NCBI GenBank assembly: GCA_037953625.1
Contig: CM075653.1
Span: forward strand, 7,936,001 to 8,000,000
Reading direction: 5' to 3'
Length of the DNA: 64,000 nucleotides
DNA from: Crotalaria pallida
Lineage: Eukaryota > Streptophyta > Magnoliopsida > Fabales > Fabaceae
Part shown: piece by piece, positions 37,167 through 48,746 of the stretch
Layout of the letters: every line of letters begins with the position of its first letter
Numbering within the stretch: the stretch's first letter is position 1
The notes under the pieces: model-generated
The model's database searches: none
Seen by the model: only the letters and a program-made list of their open reading frames with translations
What the model was told of the DNA's origin: nothing
Made by a program: the position numbers and the translations under genes

Positions 37167-37885
37167 CTGGGTTCCTTAACCATGATGTCAGGGATTCGAT
37201 CCCTGCTGCCTCAGAGGGGATTAGTCTTCAACTATCGGATGAAGGATATCCTTGATGCATAACTTAATTGTTGAATTTATTAATTTTATAATTTATAATA
37301 AATTATGTGAAGGTGTAAGTGTCTAAGATTCATATCTAATATTAACGAATCCTCACTCATTTTACGGGAATATATATAAAAAAAAATTAAAAGTACGTGA
37401 AAAATAAAAATGAATATGCACAATACTATCAAATACTCCCTTATCTTTTACCGAAAAAATACTCCCTTATCTAATTTATAAGTCATTTTTTTAAAAAATT
37501 CTCAAATTATTTTTATAGGTTACTTTGTATTTTTCAGAGACATATATTTTTTTTTTGTCTTATTTGATCTTGGCTTATTAATTTGAAACACTGAAATTTT
37601 TAATACAAATTAAAAAAGTAAAATTGTAACTTTAATACACATTTTTCAAAATTTAAAACATGTGACATTATTTAATGAATAATGTTCGTAATATAGTTAA
37701 AAATCCATGTAATAAAACAGAGTAAGTACTTTTGCAAAATGTTTGGTGTTCAAACAACCGTGAGCACATATTTAGTGGCTCACTTTACATGTTTAAGTTT
37801 AATAAATATCTTGTGGCTCACTTTACGTGTGCAAGTTTAGAAAAGTTTAAGAAAATGTAATAAAAAGTGCTGTCCAAATATTTGA
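37167..37885 (+). repeat. Right copy of the direct repeat flanking the deaminase gene
   Basis: Matches the left copy, beginning in the SINE-like head and ending GCTGTCCAAATATTT, directly against a foldback MITE. Confidence 0.9.
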
Positions 37886-37889
37886 TTTT

Positions 37890-38395
37890 TGGCTCATTTA
37901 TAGTTTTAGTCCCTGAAAATTAGGAGTGTTTTAATTTTGGTCCCTGAAAGTTTTTTTGATTTTGACTCATCCTTAATTGCTTTGAAATTTGGTTTTAGTC
38001 TCTGTCATTAGGAAAAATTCGTTAATTATTGATGTGGTTAACGGAACGCCATATCACCATACACGTGTGTGCAAATGTTGCATGTCCTAGTAGGATGACA
38101 TGCATGATCCGGATCCGCAGGAGCAAAAGAGTCAAAGCCCAATCCACAAACACATTTTGGTTGGGCCTTGGCCCTTTGCCCTACGGGTCCGAATCATCCA
38201 CGTCATCCTACCAAGACATGCAACATTTGTATACGTGTATGCTGATGTGGCGTTTCGTTAACCACATCAGCAATTAACGAATTTTTCCTATTGACAGTGA
38301 CTAAAACCAAATTTTCAAAACAATCAATGATGAGTCAAGGTAAAAAAAAAACTTCTAGGGACCAAAATCAAAACACTCCTAAATACGCCCTTAGT
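37890..38395. mobile_element. Long foldback MITE
   Basis: Arms of about 200 bases: the left at about 37905-38112 holds AGGAGTGTTTT, GGAAAAATTCGTTAATT and GATGTGGTTAACG, and the right at about 38185-38390 holds their inverse. Only about 70 bases separate the arms, so the transcript would fold into one long hairpin. Confidence 0.85.
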
Positions 38396-38754
38396 CCCTT
38401 ATTATAAAGCACAATTTTGGTAGATTTTCTTGTCCCTTTTTATAAGCCGTTTTAAAATATATAAGTATTATTAAAGAGTTTATTCCAAATACAATCGTCA
38501 TAATTTCATAGGGCTGATAAGGAAATAATTACAATAAAGAAAGAAATAAATAAAAATGTAAAGGTTTAGATACCTGTAACTTTGGAATGACTACGTTTTT
38601 TGATAATTTCACAATAATAATTACTTTTTTTAATATACATGAATTAGATAAAAATTACTTGTTACAAGGGATAAAGAGAATAATATTTGTGTTGCAGTGG
38701 ATTTTTTGGTAAATTGGGCTTTTGAGGGTGTGAGCCTTTTATGTTATTGTTATT

Positions 38755-38960
38755 ATTTTCAGGGTATAAACACTTTCAATTGCTACGTATTGATTGACGA
38801 TAAGGTTTCCCAAACATCTGTTCCAAACATCATAAGGTGTTCCAAAATTATTCTCATTTATTTAACTAAAAAGTCCAAAATGTCTTTTTTTCTTGGTAAA
38901 ATTCACTCCTTCCTCCCTCTCTCAACATTCTCTCTCTCGGGTCCTTTTCTTTGTCGCGAT
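38755..38960. repeat. Dispersed repeat shared with 55950-56130
   Basis: Both stretches have ATTATTCTCA.TTATTTAACTAA or its variant, then AAAAGTCCAAAATG and TTTCTTGG, then CTCTCTCAACATTC. The element type is unknown. Confidence 0.6.
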
Positions 38961-39149
38961 TTTATTCCAAAATACACAATTCTTCCTCTCTCGTGATTTC
39001 ATTCCAAAATACACAATTCTTATGGGAAAATGCTAGTGAAACCCAAAAAATAAAAATTAAAAAAAATAAAAACGAAGGTTACATGTAGGTCACGTATAGA
39101 GATACTTTACAACTTACAGTGAGTGTCATACCAAAAAAGTAAATAAAAA

Positions 39150-39305
39150 ACTAATATGAGTTAAGACAAGTGGTAAATGGGTCAGTCTCTTTTAAGTAAG
39201 GCCTTGTGGATACAGAAAATTCATGTTGGGAGATTCACACAACCTACATCAAACCCGGATATACCTAAGTAGTACCTGGGACCGGGTGTGCAAAAAAAAA
39301 AAAAA
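39150..39305 (+). mobile_element. SINE-like element with poly-A tail
   Basis: About 150 bp ending in a run of 15 A, with AATAAAAAACTA before and AATAATAAACTA after as a probable imperfect target duplication. The tRNA boxes are weak. Confidence 0.45.
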
Positions 39306-39313
39306 ATAATAAA

Positions 39314-42300
39314 CTAAATTGCAAAGTTCTTGGTAACACATGACAACATAAACCTCTGGCAAAACCAACTCAATAACACAAACATAAGGCTAATCAGGAA
39401 GAAAATAACAAAATGGCTTTTCAGTGTTCTATGTGAATGTGATGATGATCTTGGCTCTTCTTGTGCCTGCGTCTTTAATTTCTTATGGCACTCATCTTCT
39501 TCGCTTTCAGTAGTGTAGATGCGACTACTAACTTCTGAACTGTTAAAAAACTTGGCCAACTTTTCTGAGACACTTTGTAGGCCTTTATCCAATGACTCTT
39601 CCTCTCCATCATAATCATCATCCCCTTCGAAGATTAAATGAACACCACATTTCTTTAACTCTAACCCCTTATCAAAAGCTGGGTTTCTCATGGTCACACA
39701 CAATGTATCACCATCTTTTAAAGAAACTATCAATGGATGGTAATCTTTGTACCTACACAAGTGTATGTGATCTTCATCCGTCCTTGGCATCCCACGTATG
39801 TATAAAGTTGTAGTATAGAGACGTTTGCCCAGTTTGAGAACATTTGCTTGAACATCAACCACTCCAGGCCTATGATCTCGCATTATATCAGGTATATTGA
39901 TGTTATGGTTGATTGAAAGAATGACACCAACAATTAAACCTTTTAGCTCAAGATTTTTGGGCTTGGAAAAGCTGACAGTGTGTCCTGAAAACCATTCAGG
40001 TAATCTTGTTCCTGGCACGCTCAAGTTCTTCAAATTCCTCAATGCAACCTGTCAAACAAATGCTCCCGGTTATATGCCATTAGAAGCATTAGACATTTCA
40101 ATTCTACTTGATTTATTTTCTCCAACATTTATCAAGTATAAACATATCCTAAAGGAACTCATAAAAAACTTAAAAAGTTTCAAAAAGTAAAAATCATATG
40201 GCAGTTTTGAAATTGTTGGGAATAAATAAGTCACAAGCATACGAGATGAAAAGACTTATAAACGTAACGCTTTGAATCAAAAGTGATGTTAACCACATTT
40301 ATACTCCTCTGTTTCACATATATAGTATTTACAAGAGTTTCTTTCCATTTTCATATGTATTGTTTTTTTTTTACGAACATGATACATAATTAATGTTATT
40401 TTTCACAATATACTCATATTTATCCCACTCTCTTTTTTACTTTCAGCATCTTTTTATCTCTTCAATAATGATTATAGAGTTAATAGTCACATAGGTCCCC
40501 GAAAGATACCTCTAGAATCAGTTAGGCCCCGGAAAGATCTGTGAAATCTCTTAAGCCCCCAAAGATCATTTTGGATCCATTTAGGTCCTTGAAATATTTG
40601 TGGAATATCTTAAACCCTCCAAAGATCGATTCGACATCACGTTAGTCCCTCCACGAGGGACATAACGGAATCTTATGTGGCACGTTAAATGCTTTGTTGG
40701 CTCAAACGTGACACCTTCTTGATAGTCAAACATGACATTGGGGCCAACAAAGCATTTAACATGCCACGTAGGATTATGTTAGCTTCCTCGCGACGAAATT
40801 GGATAGGGGGACTAACGTGACGCCAAATTGATCTTTTAGGAGTTGAAGAGATTTCGCAAATCTTTCGGGAACCTAACTGATTCCATGAGTATCTTTCGAG
40901 GACCTATGTCACTATTAACTCATGATTATATAGGGCATTATAGCTCATATTCTTACATCATTTAACTCTTTATTAAAATGGTGCATAACTTTAAAATTCA
41001 ATATTTATGGAAGAGATGGAGTATTTTTGCTCCCTATTAAATATCACGACACGCGGATGAGTCTGTCCCTAATAAAATACTAATACTCCCTCCGTCCCTT
41101 AATATAGGATCCATTTGAAAGATTTCACGTCCATTAAGAAAGTGAAATAATTTAGTTAATTGTATTGGAAATGTGAACTTTTGATATGCATTTTCAAAAT
41201 TACCCTTATTAGTATTATTAAGAATCTAAAAAATGTTAAATAAATAGAGGTGTTTGTGGAAAAAAGTAATTAATGCTCATTGAAAAATGGTAAAGGATCT
41301 TATAAATATGGACAAAATAAAAATGTCAAAATGGTCTTATATTTAGGGATTGACGAAATAGTAATAAATGACAATAAAAATGTATTAACTAGAGAGGTGG
41401 AGATAACAACCTTTGAAAGTCTCTTACATACTTGTGAGGAGCATGAGATGCAACCATTCAGATACAACCTTCTCAAGGACCTCAAGCATTCAAGACCTGG
41501 AATATCCATCACTTTTACACAATTTGAAAGATTCAACTCCTGTAAGCTCTCTAAATTTGACATGTCATGGATGCTTTCTAATGCAGAACAGTTTTCAACA
41601 TTCAGCTCAATCAAGCTTGAAGGAAGTGAGGGGAGAAAGGTCAGCTCACTGCAGTTTGGTAGTGAAAGCTTCTTGAGTATGGAAAGCCCCTTCAAGCTAG
41701 AAGGAAGGCTGTGAAAATTGTTTTGGCCCAAATTTAAAGTCTCCAATGATGATAACTTCTCAAAATCATCAGGAATTTTCCCAGATATTCTCCAGGCACG
41801 GGCATCCAGCTCAATTAGCGAGGTCAGATTGCAGAAAGAAGATGGAAGTACAAAATAGCTGAGGTTCTCTGTTGAAATAGGAATTTCAGATTCTGCAAGC
41901 AAGCTGTTTTCATTGGGAACTAAATCAGGCCTCTTTGCCATTCTCAGTGTCCTCAAGCTTGAGAGCATCCCAAAGCTTTCAGGTAAGTCCGTCAAAGCCG
42001 TTTCTTCCATTAGAAAATGACATAAAGACCTCAAATTTCCTATAGAAGCAGGAAGCATTCTGAGCATTCTACATTTGTTCAATGTTAAGTCGACAAGATT
42101 TTCCAGCAATCCAATGGACTCCGGCAATTCCGTTATGTTTCCATTGAATATGTTAAGAGTAACAAGAGATGCAAGGTGGCCAACAGATTCCGGCAAAGAT
42201 TCAAGATGTTTACAATTCCTCATCTCAAGTTTCCTCAATAGTTTCATCTCTCCGATCTGATCTGGCAAATTTGTTATGGCTGTTTCATTTAACTGAAGCT

Positions 42301-45300
42301 CAACAACAGAGGCCAAAGCTTTTATTGAGTCAGGCAATTTGCTGAGGAGTTTACATTTTCCAACTGATAACTTCCTTAGATATGATAAAGAACCAATTGT
42401 AGAAGGGAGTTCTCTGATTGCACTGTTATTAACCCAAAGTTCTGTCAGTGATGTCAGATCGCCTATAGAATCAGGAATTACAGTGAGAGATTTACACATC
42501 AAACCAAGATTCTCAAGGTTTTTCAAAGATCCAACCGAGCTGGGTAATTCTTCTAAGCAAGAGTGATTAAGAGATAACTCTTGCAAAGAAGATAGCTGTC
42601 CAATGCAGCTTGGAAGCCTTCTCAGATGTTGGCAACAATCTAAAGTAAGTTGTTCAAGTTTTGTCAGACGAAAAATGGAGCGGGGTATCTCTTCTATAGC
42701 CGTATCATCAGCAAGAAGAGTTTTCAAGGATTCCAAGCTTCCTATGTTTTCTGGTAAGGCTTTCAACTTCCAGCAGCGAGAGAGAATGAGGCTATCTAGA
42801 TGTTTCAATCCAGAGACATCACTGGGTAGCTCAGTAAGGTTTGAACAAAGTGTCAAATTCAAAGTACGCAAGGTAGTCAAACTGCCAATTGATTCATGAA
42901 TTGTAGTTAGAGAAATGCAGTTTTCCAGAATAATCTTCTCTAAATGTCCACAGCGAGATAAATCAGGGATAGAAGCAAGTTGAATGCAGTAGGACAGGTT
43001 CAGGACCACTAAGTTCTCCGGCACCTGCTATTCAAACTGACTTTATACTATGTGATATTATAGTTTACACACCAAACAAAAAAAGAGAAACCATATACTA
43101 TAGAAGTTCTAATAGCATTAGGTGATTCAAGAATATAAATCAAATTTCAGAAAAATTACTTGTATTTTTAAAAGTAAATATTAGAGTTTAATGGATGTGC
43201 ATTGACAGTGTAGTTTTGGAAGTGTGAGTCCATCATACACCATCCATCCACCGATCAAAAGTCTTTAGCTAATAAAAGGAGTTGTGAACATTTTTGTCAC
43301 GAGAAACCAAGTTCCAAACAGTGGTTTCTTCTTTGACATATGTGCCTAGTTATTATGAAGAGCTATAAAAATTGTATTTGGAAAATAAGAGCAAAGAACC
43401 TAAACAAATGAGGCCTAAAGAATCACCTCTAAGTTTTATTTATTCATTCATAATAATTGGAACACACGAAAGATAGCTAAAGGCCAAAGCATACCTTGGA
43501 ACCTTTCCAGCCCCACACGTTTTCTATTTTATTGCTGTTTGAGAGATCAAGGACAGCCAGTTCACGAGGCCAAGAGTCCAAGGGCATGCATTTGAAAGGA
43601 CATCCTTGCCATCGAAGCCACTTGAGTTCAGCAGGAAGAGACTTGCCTTCCAACCTCAGATTATTGATCAGTAGCAGTCTCAGGCTAACCATTGGTTCAA
43701 AGGATTTAGTATGAGCTTTAACCTCTTTGTTTTTCTCTGCTTGAGGTTGAAGATAATTGTTAATGCTTGGTTTGATGTGTGCTAATAAATTTCCTAAACT
43801 GGTTCTCCATTGGAAGTTCTTCGAAGAATTTGATTCAACCTCAATTCTATTAAATCTTGGTTCATCTAGGGCAATTCCTTGAATATATCTTGTTCCCTAC
43901 ATGTAAGAAGAAAGTTTACTCAAACTAATTAATGTATCACTAATTAAAATATTGTTTCTCTTACGTATGTAGAGCATATCACTAAACTAACAAATGAGTA
44001 CACCTGAGTATAGATATAACACTAAGGCTAAACTGCTCATTTTGTTTTTTACTTTATTTTTCACTAGAGAACCACACCCCGTGCACCGTATGGATATAAA
44101 TGCTAGTAGTGAAAACCATACATGTTGCTGGTAATTTTTTCAATTAGGAAGGGTACAATAGGAATAACAAAATTATGTACAAAAATTAGTTATAAAACAG
44201 TTAAAAAAAGGGTTTTCTTTATATAATAGTATAGATCATCAAATTGGTCTTTCACTTTTTTTGGTATTATATTAGTTTCTCATGTTATTTTTGCTATCAA
44301 ATTGATTCTTGAGTCACTATACATCATATGTGTCAATATCATGTTGGTCCACAATTACATTGTTGGAGAGAGAGAAATCACAAGTGTGCCTTATCATATC
44401 AGTCCACGTAGGATGAACAATGACTAACAGACCAAATTGATAATGGAAAAAAATGTATGAAACCAATTTGATAACACAAAAAATAAATAACCAAATTAGC
44501 AGTATAGTCTAACATTAAACTAACGAAGGCTTTAATATAATCAAATCAAGTAGTGCTTCATTTCTGCTTTATAAAAAATTGGAAGGTCTAAAAGGCCAAT
44601 TTTGTCTGTATGTCATTTTTACTTCCTATTCAGCCATCTGCCACTTCTTGACCTGCCTGCTAAAGTGCATCATGATAGTTTCTGAATAAAAAAAATGAAT
44701 GAATAATTTTGGACACTGTTTTAGTGTTTAGAAAACCTCACGTCAAACAAGTAGAATTTAGTTTGTCTTTTCTTTTAATAAAAAATAAACCAAATTCTGT
44801 ATAGTAAAAAAATAATGATATTTCCATGCTAGTTTTCCCAATATCACGAGGTTATAATTATAGATTAAAGAATATTTCTAATATATAATCTAAATTTGGA
44901 TGGTTGCATAGCAACCCTTTGTTGGACTAATGAGAGGATGTCAGCTAATACATATATGTCATGTCATTGCTTAAAGTAGTCTAAAAGTACAAAAAGGACT
45001 AAATTAAAATAATCTAGCTTTTAAACAATGACATAGCATACATATATTATGTGACAACCTCTTATTAGTCTAAGAAAGGGTTGGATAATAACCATCCAAA
45101 TTTAGCTTGCATGTCAGTAACTCTCTAGATTAAAATAGTTTTGCTTTGAAAACAATAATGTTTAGATGATAGATAATTATGAAGCGGCTGTAATGATATG
45201 CTAAAGAAAGTGCTGATGAACATTTTCTACTTGTAGAACAACAATCACGGCCATATATTGTGTGACTAGGTGTTCTGCAATGTTAAAATCATTACCTTAA

Positions 45301-47037
45301 CATCCTTCATAACCATCATGATTTCAGCACGATCCCATAGTCTACTACGCATACCAGGATCCAGAAGGTTTTCATCCAGAACAATTTGTCTTCCCATGTC
45401 TCTAATTTGGTCATGCATCCACAAGGTATTGTCCTCAGTGATCTTGATTAAGCATTTTTCTACAAGGACTGTGATAGCTATTTCTCCTCTAAAACCACAA
45501 CCTCTCAACGAATCAATCAAATCATCACGCTTCATCCCCATCTGAAGAATCAAACAAGCAATATCAAGGAATATACACTTCTCTTGATCATCTAGCCCAT
45601 TATAACTTATCTTCAACATATCTTGAAGATGCTTAGGCCGAATTAGTTTCAGCTTCTCCAAAGCATCTTCCCATTCCTCTACCCTCCTCTTACCAAACAA
45701 AAACGACCCAAAAACTTCCAAAGCCAACGGGAGTTTTCCCGTAAGGGACACAATCTGCTCTGAAAGTTTCAGAAAATTTCCTGTAGGTTCCTTTCTTCTC
45801 AGTGCATGGTGACTAAATAACTCTAGTGCTTCAGATGAACACAGTTCCTTAACTTCATACAACTCATTTACATGACTCTTGGTTAAAACTTCTCTATCCC
45901 TTGTGGTAATTACTATACGGCTACCTTCATAAAACCAATCCCTCTTTCCAATCAAACAGTTAAATTGATTTACATCATCAACATCATCCAAGACAATCAG
46001 AACTCGATCATCATGAACTCTGCTTTTAATGGAAGAAATACCAGCATTGACATCATTGATGACGGCGGGTGCCGCTTCTCCAGGGAAAAGATCTTTAATG
46101 ATTTTACTTTGAAGAGAAACCAAACCATTATCTTTGGATGAAACTTCTCTGACATTTGAAATGAAGCAGCGATGCTCAAAACGATCAACAAGTCTATTGA
46201 AAAGAGCTTTGGCCATGGTTGTCTTACCAATCCCACCCATCCCATACAGTCCCAAAATCCTTACACCATTGGATTCAACCTCTAGTAATTTCATCACCTG
46301 CTCAACGCGATCATCAAGCCCCACCATAAATTCACCTACACACATTGGAGTGTTACTCAGCTCTTTCAAAACCCTTTGCACCAAACGCTGAATAAGATTG
46401 TGTTCCTCACTGACACTGTCACATAATAAACTAACAGTAAGCAACAAAGGTGACTCGCATAGAAAGATTAAAACAAAAAAGCATAACATATTTTTTTAAC
46501 AATAATTCCAATGTGTATATTTTTTTAAGTCAATTTTGAGGAGTACCTGGTGTTGAAAACAAAACCAGCGATTCCACCAACTTTTTTCATAGCTTCCCTC
46601 CACTTATCAACCTTCCCTTTCTGCTTCTGGAACCTTTCTTCATGGCACCTGAAACCCGTTTCAAAGGGACCCCTCTGTTTACGAACATCAGATGGGTCCA
46701 CGTTGTAGAAAACAGGTAGGATGAGCCTGTTGCAGTCGCAAATCTTGGCAAGCTCCTCGAGGCACCAGTGGGAAGAAGCGTAGTTGGGAGAGATGATGAC
46801 AATGGAAGCTGCAGAGTCATCGATGGCCTCGAGAAGAGTCGCTGCTATTTCGTCGCCACGGTCCAAACCGTCGTCGTCGCGGAAAGCACGAACGCCATGG
46901 GAGGTGAGAAAGTGGTAGAGGGTTTTGGTGAAAGTGTCGCGTGTGTCGGTGCCTCGGAAGCTTAAGAACACGTCCCAACGGAGCCGGAAAGCTCCCGGAG
47001 TAGGTGACATGACGTCACTTCCAGATGAAGACTGCAT
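39314..47037 (-). CDS. TIR-NB-ARC-LRR immune receptor (TNL), five exons
   Basis: The exons on the minus strand are 47037-46547 (TIR), 46415-45296 (NB-ARC), 43896-43495, 43024-41411 (LRR) and 40048-39314, all GT-AG and in frame, 1453 residues. The TIR has WDVFLSFRGTDTRDTF and the SHWCLEEL block with the NADase Glu. The NB-ARC has the P-loop GMGGIGKTT (about 222-230), kinase-2 VLIVLDDVDD, RNBS-B GSRIVITTRD, GKLPLALEVFG and WMHDQIRDMG (MHD). The LRR region spans about 540 residues of LPxSIGxLxxL repeats. The last exon holds a post-LRR C-JID-like domain and, unusually, a hydrophobic stretch near the end (FVIFFLISLMFVLLSWF). TNLs sense pathogen effectors and signal through EDS1. Nothing in the coding part is broken; the introns carry MITEs. 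Confidence 0.96.
40477..40921. mobile_element. Mutator-type MITE with perfect 9-bp duplication, in TNL intron 4
   Basis: Ends GAGTTAATAGTCACATAGG and CCTATGTCACTATTAACTC, arms of about 200 bp. ATGATTATA flanks it at 40468-40476 and 40922-40930. Confidence 0.95.
41096..41361. mobile_element. Stowaway MITE in TNL intron 4
   Basis: CTCCCTCCGTCCCTTAATATAGG at the left, preceded by TA. The body matches 56525-56794 (shared GTTAATTGTATTGGAAATGTG and ACTTTTGATATG). The right end has decayed. Confidence 0.85.
44226..44508. mobile_element. Foldback MITE in TNL intron 2
   Basis: TAGTATAGATCATCAAATTGGTC on the left faces AACCAAATTAGCAGTATAG on the right, and the inner blocks (ATATTAGTTTCTCATG) face TGAAACCAATTTG. 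The element boundaries are approximate. Confidence 0.6.
44872..45125. mobile_element. MITE in TNL intron 2, same family as 47250-47656
   Basis: TCTAAATTTGGATGGTTGCATAGCAACCC on the left faces GGGTTGGATAATAACCATCC on the right; inside are facing ATGACATAGCATACATA and TATGTCATGTCATTG blocks. Confidence 0.75.
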
Positions 47038-47249
47038 AATGTGTTGTGTTTGGAGTATTTATATGTTACTGCTTGAAGACCGAAGAGAAGGAAGTTGCAG
47101 AAATTTGTCTGATTCGGTGTTCGTCTTCTTGCTATGCGATAACTTGGTTTTGGACAGAGCGACTGTAATGTAATGGTCGTGTGGTTTGTGTTTATTTGTA
47201 CGGAGTAGTATTTTTGGATAATGCATGTTTAGTTTTTACTCCGGTATTT

Positions 47250-47656
47250 CTATCATGCAATCCAAAATTGGATGATTGCTATGCAACTTTTTCTTAAACC
47301 AATAAGAAGTTGCCACCTATGTCATGTCATTATTTGAAGTAGTTAAAATTAGTTTTTTGCAATTTAGTCCAACATAAAAAGTAAATTAAAATTTAGTCCT
47401 TTGTACCTATAGACAAATTATAACTTTTAATTTTAAATTTAGTCACTTGGATTAAGCCTTTTTACACAAGTGACTAATTTTAACTACTTTTAATTTTTTT
47501 TTTTAAAATTAAAAGTTATAATTTGTCTATAGGTACAAAAGACTAAATTTTTAATTTACTTTTTATGTTGGACTAAATTGCAAAAACCTAATTTTAACTA
47601 GGTTTAAGAAAAGGTTGCATAGCAACCATCCAATTTTGGATTGCATGATAGTAACT
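47250..47656. mobile_element. Foldback MITE just upstream of the TNL gene
   Basis: CTATCATGCAATCCAAAATTGG and its inverse are at the two ends, with arms of about 180 bp (facing AATTTAGTCCAACATAAAA, TTTGTACCTATAGACAAATT). It lies about 210 bases upstream of the TNL start codon, so in or beside its promoter. Confidence 0.85.
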
Positions 47657-48272
47657 CCCCTTATTTATAAGCACATTTTGAAGATTTTTTTTTCCTTAAT
47701 ATAAGTTTTATTTTAGATTTTCAATAATAATTATAAGGGTACTTTTGAAAAAACATATCAAATATTTACATTTTCAATACCACTAACAATATTGATTAAC
47801 TTTCTTAAAGGGAATGAATTGATCAAATGGTGGTTATATTAGATACCAGAATGAGTATTTTATTTATTATTTATTTGAGAATAAATATCCCTAAGTAATG
47901 AAAGTGAGTGTTTATATCGTTTTTGTCTCATGTTTCATATATATTGTTTTTTTTACAAAACCTAACTTATAATTAATTTTATTTTCCCTGCATATCCATA
48001 TTTATTACATTTTCTTTTCCACTTTCGACATATCTCTCTCTTCAATAATAATTATATAGGGACATTATAATCAAAATACACCAAATTTTTATAGTATTTA
48101 ACCATTTCTTAAAACTCGTTATGAAACGGAGCGAATAATAATCATAGAAATTGCACATTTAATTTTGTTTTTTTTTTTACTAAAATGAGTTAGTAGTTCT
48201 TTTTAAAAAATTATGATAAAAGGGTAGTTTCAAAACTATTTATACTAAGTCAAGTTTTTTTAGCTATTTTAT
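47657..48272. other. Intergenic; old MITE sequence
   Basis: 47930-48130 resembles 1065-1345. No gene is seen. Confidence 0.45.
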
Positions 48273-48746
48273 TGACCTTTTCTTTTTGAACTCCACATTT
48301 TACTCATTAGCTCTCACCGCCTGAAACAATTTAGAAGATTCTTTCCGCTTGAAACAAGACGGAAACAAAATAAAACATTTTTCGCCTTATGCAGGTCGTA
48401 TTATCTTTCGTCTTTCCAAAGTCGTAAATAAAATAAAGTATTTCGGCTCTCATCAGGCGGAAGACATTAAAAATTTGTTATAATACCAAAATTGTCCCTC
48501 CGTTCATTCATGTACAAAACAATAAAAAGAATAGAGATGGAGGGTTTACGGAGGGGCATTTCTGGGATTTCAACACTTTAATTGTTCCGCTCCATAAAAG
48601 TCGAAAGTATTTTCGCTTTTAAATAGTCGGTAATTCTTCCGCCTTATGTAAATTAGTAGTAATGAGTGTGGGCCAAAAAGTTTATCCGACCTGTTTCAAG
48701 CGATGGGGACCAATGAGTAAAGGACGAGGTTCAAAAAAAAAAGTCA
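48273..48746. mobile_element. TIR element, family of 51957-52847
   Basis: Left TGACCTTTTCTTTTTGAACTCC, right a facing GGTTCAAAAAAAA...GTCA. TTTTAT is present on both sides (48267-48272 and 48747-48752) as a possible duplication. The interior has facing CGCCTGAAAC / GTTTCAAGCG blocks. Confidence 0.7.

Noticed and set aside
29604..37885. LTR pair of a retrotransposon
   Set aside because: Copies lack TG...CA ends, primer site and target duplication, and enclose a host gene with introns.
41280..41714. Plus-strand open frame of 144 codons
   Set aside because: Antisense of the TNL LRR exon and of an intronic MITE.
45270..46391. Plus-strand open frames opposite the NB-ARC exon
   Set aside because: Antisense shadows of a well supported domain.
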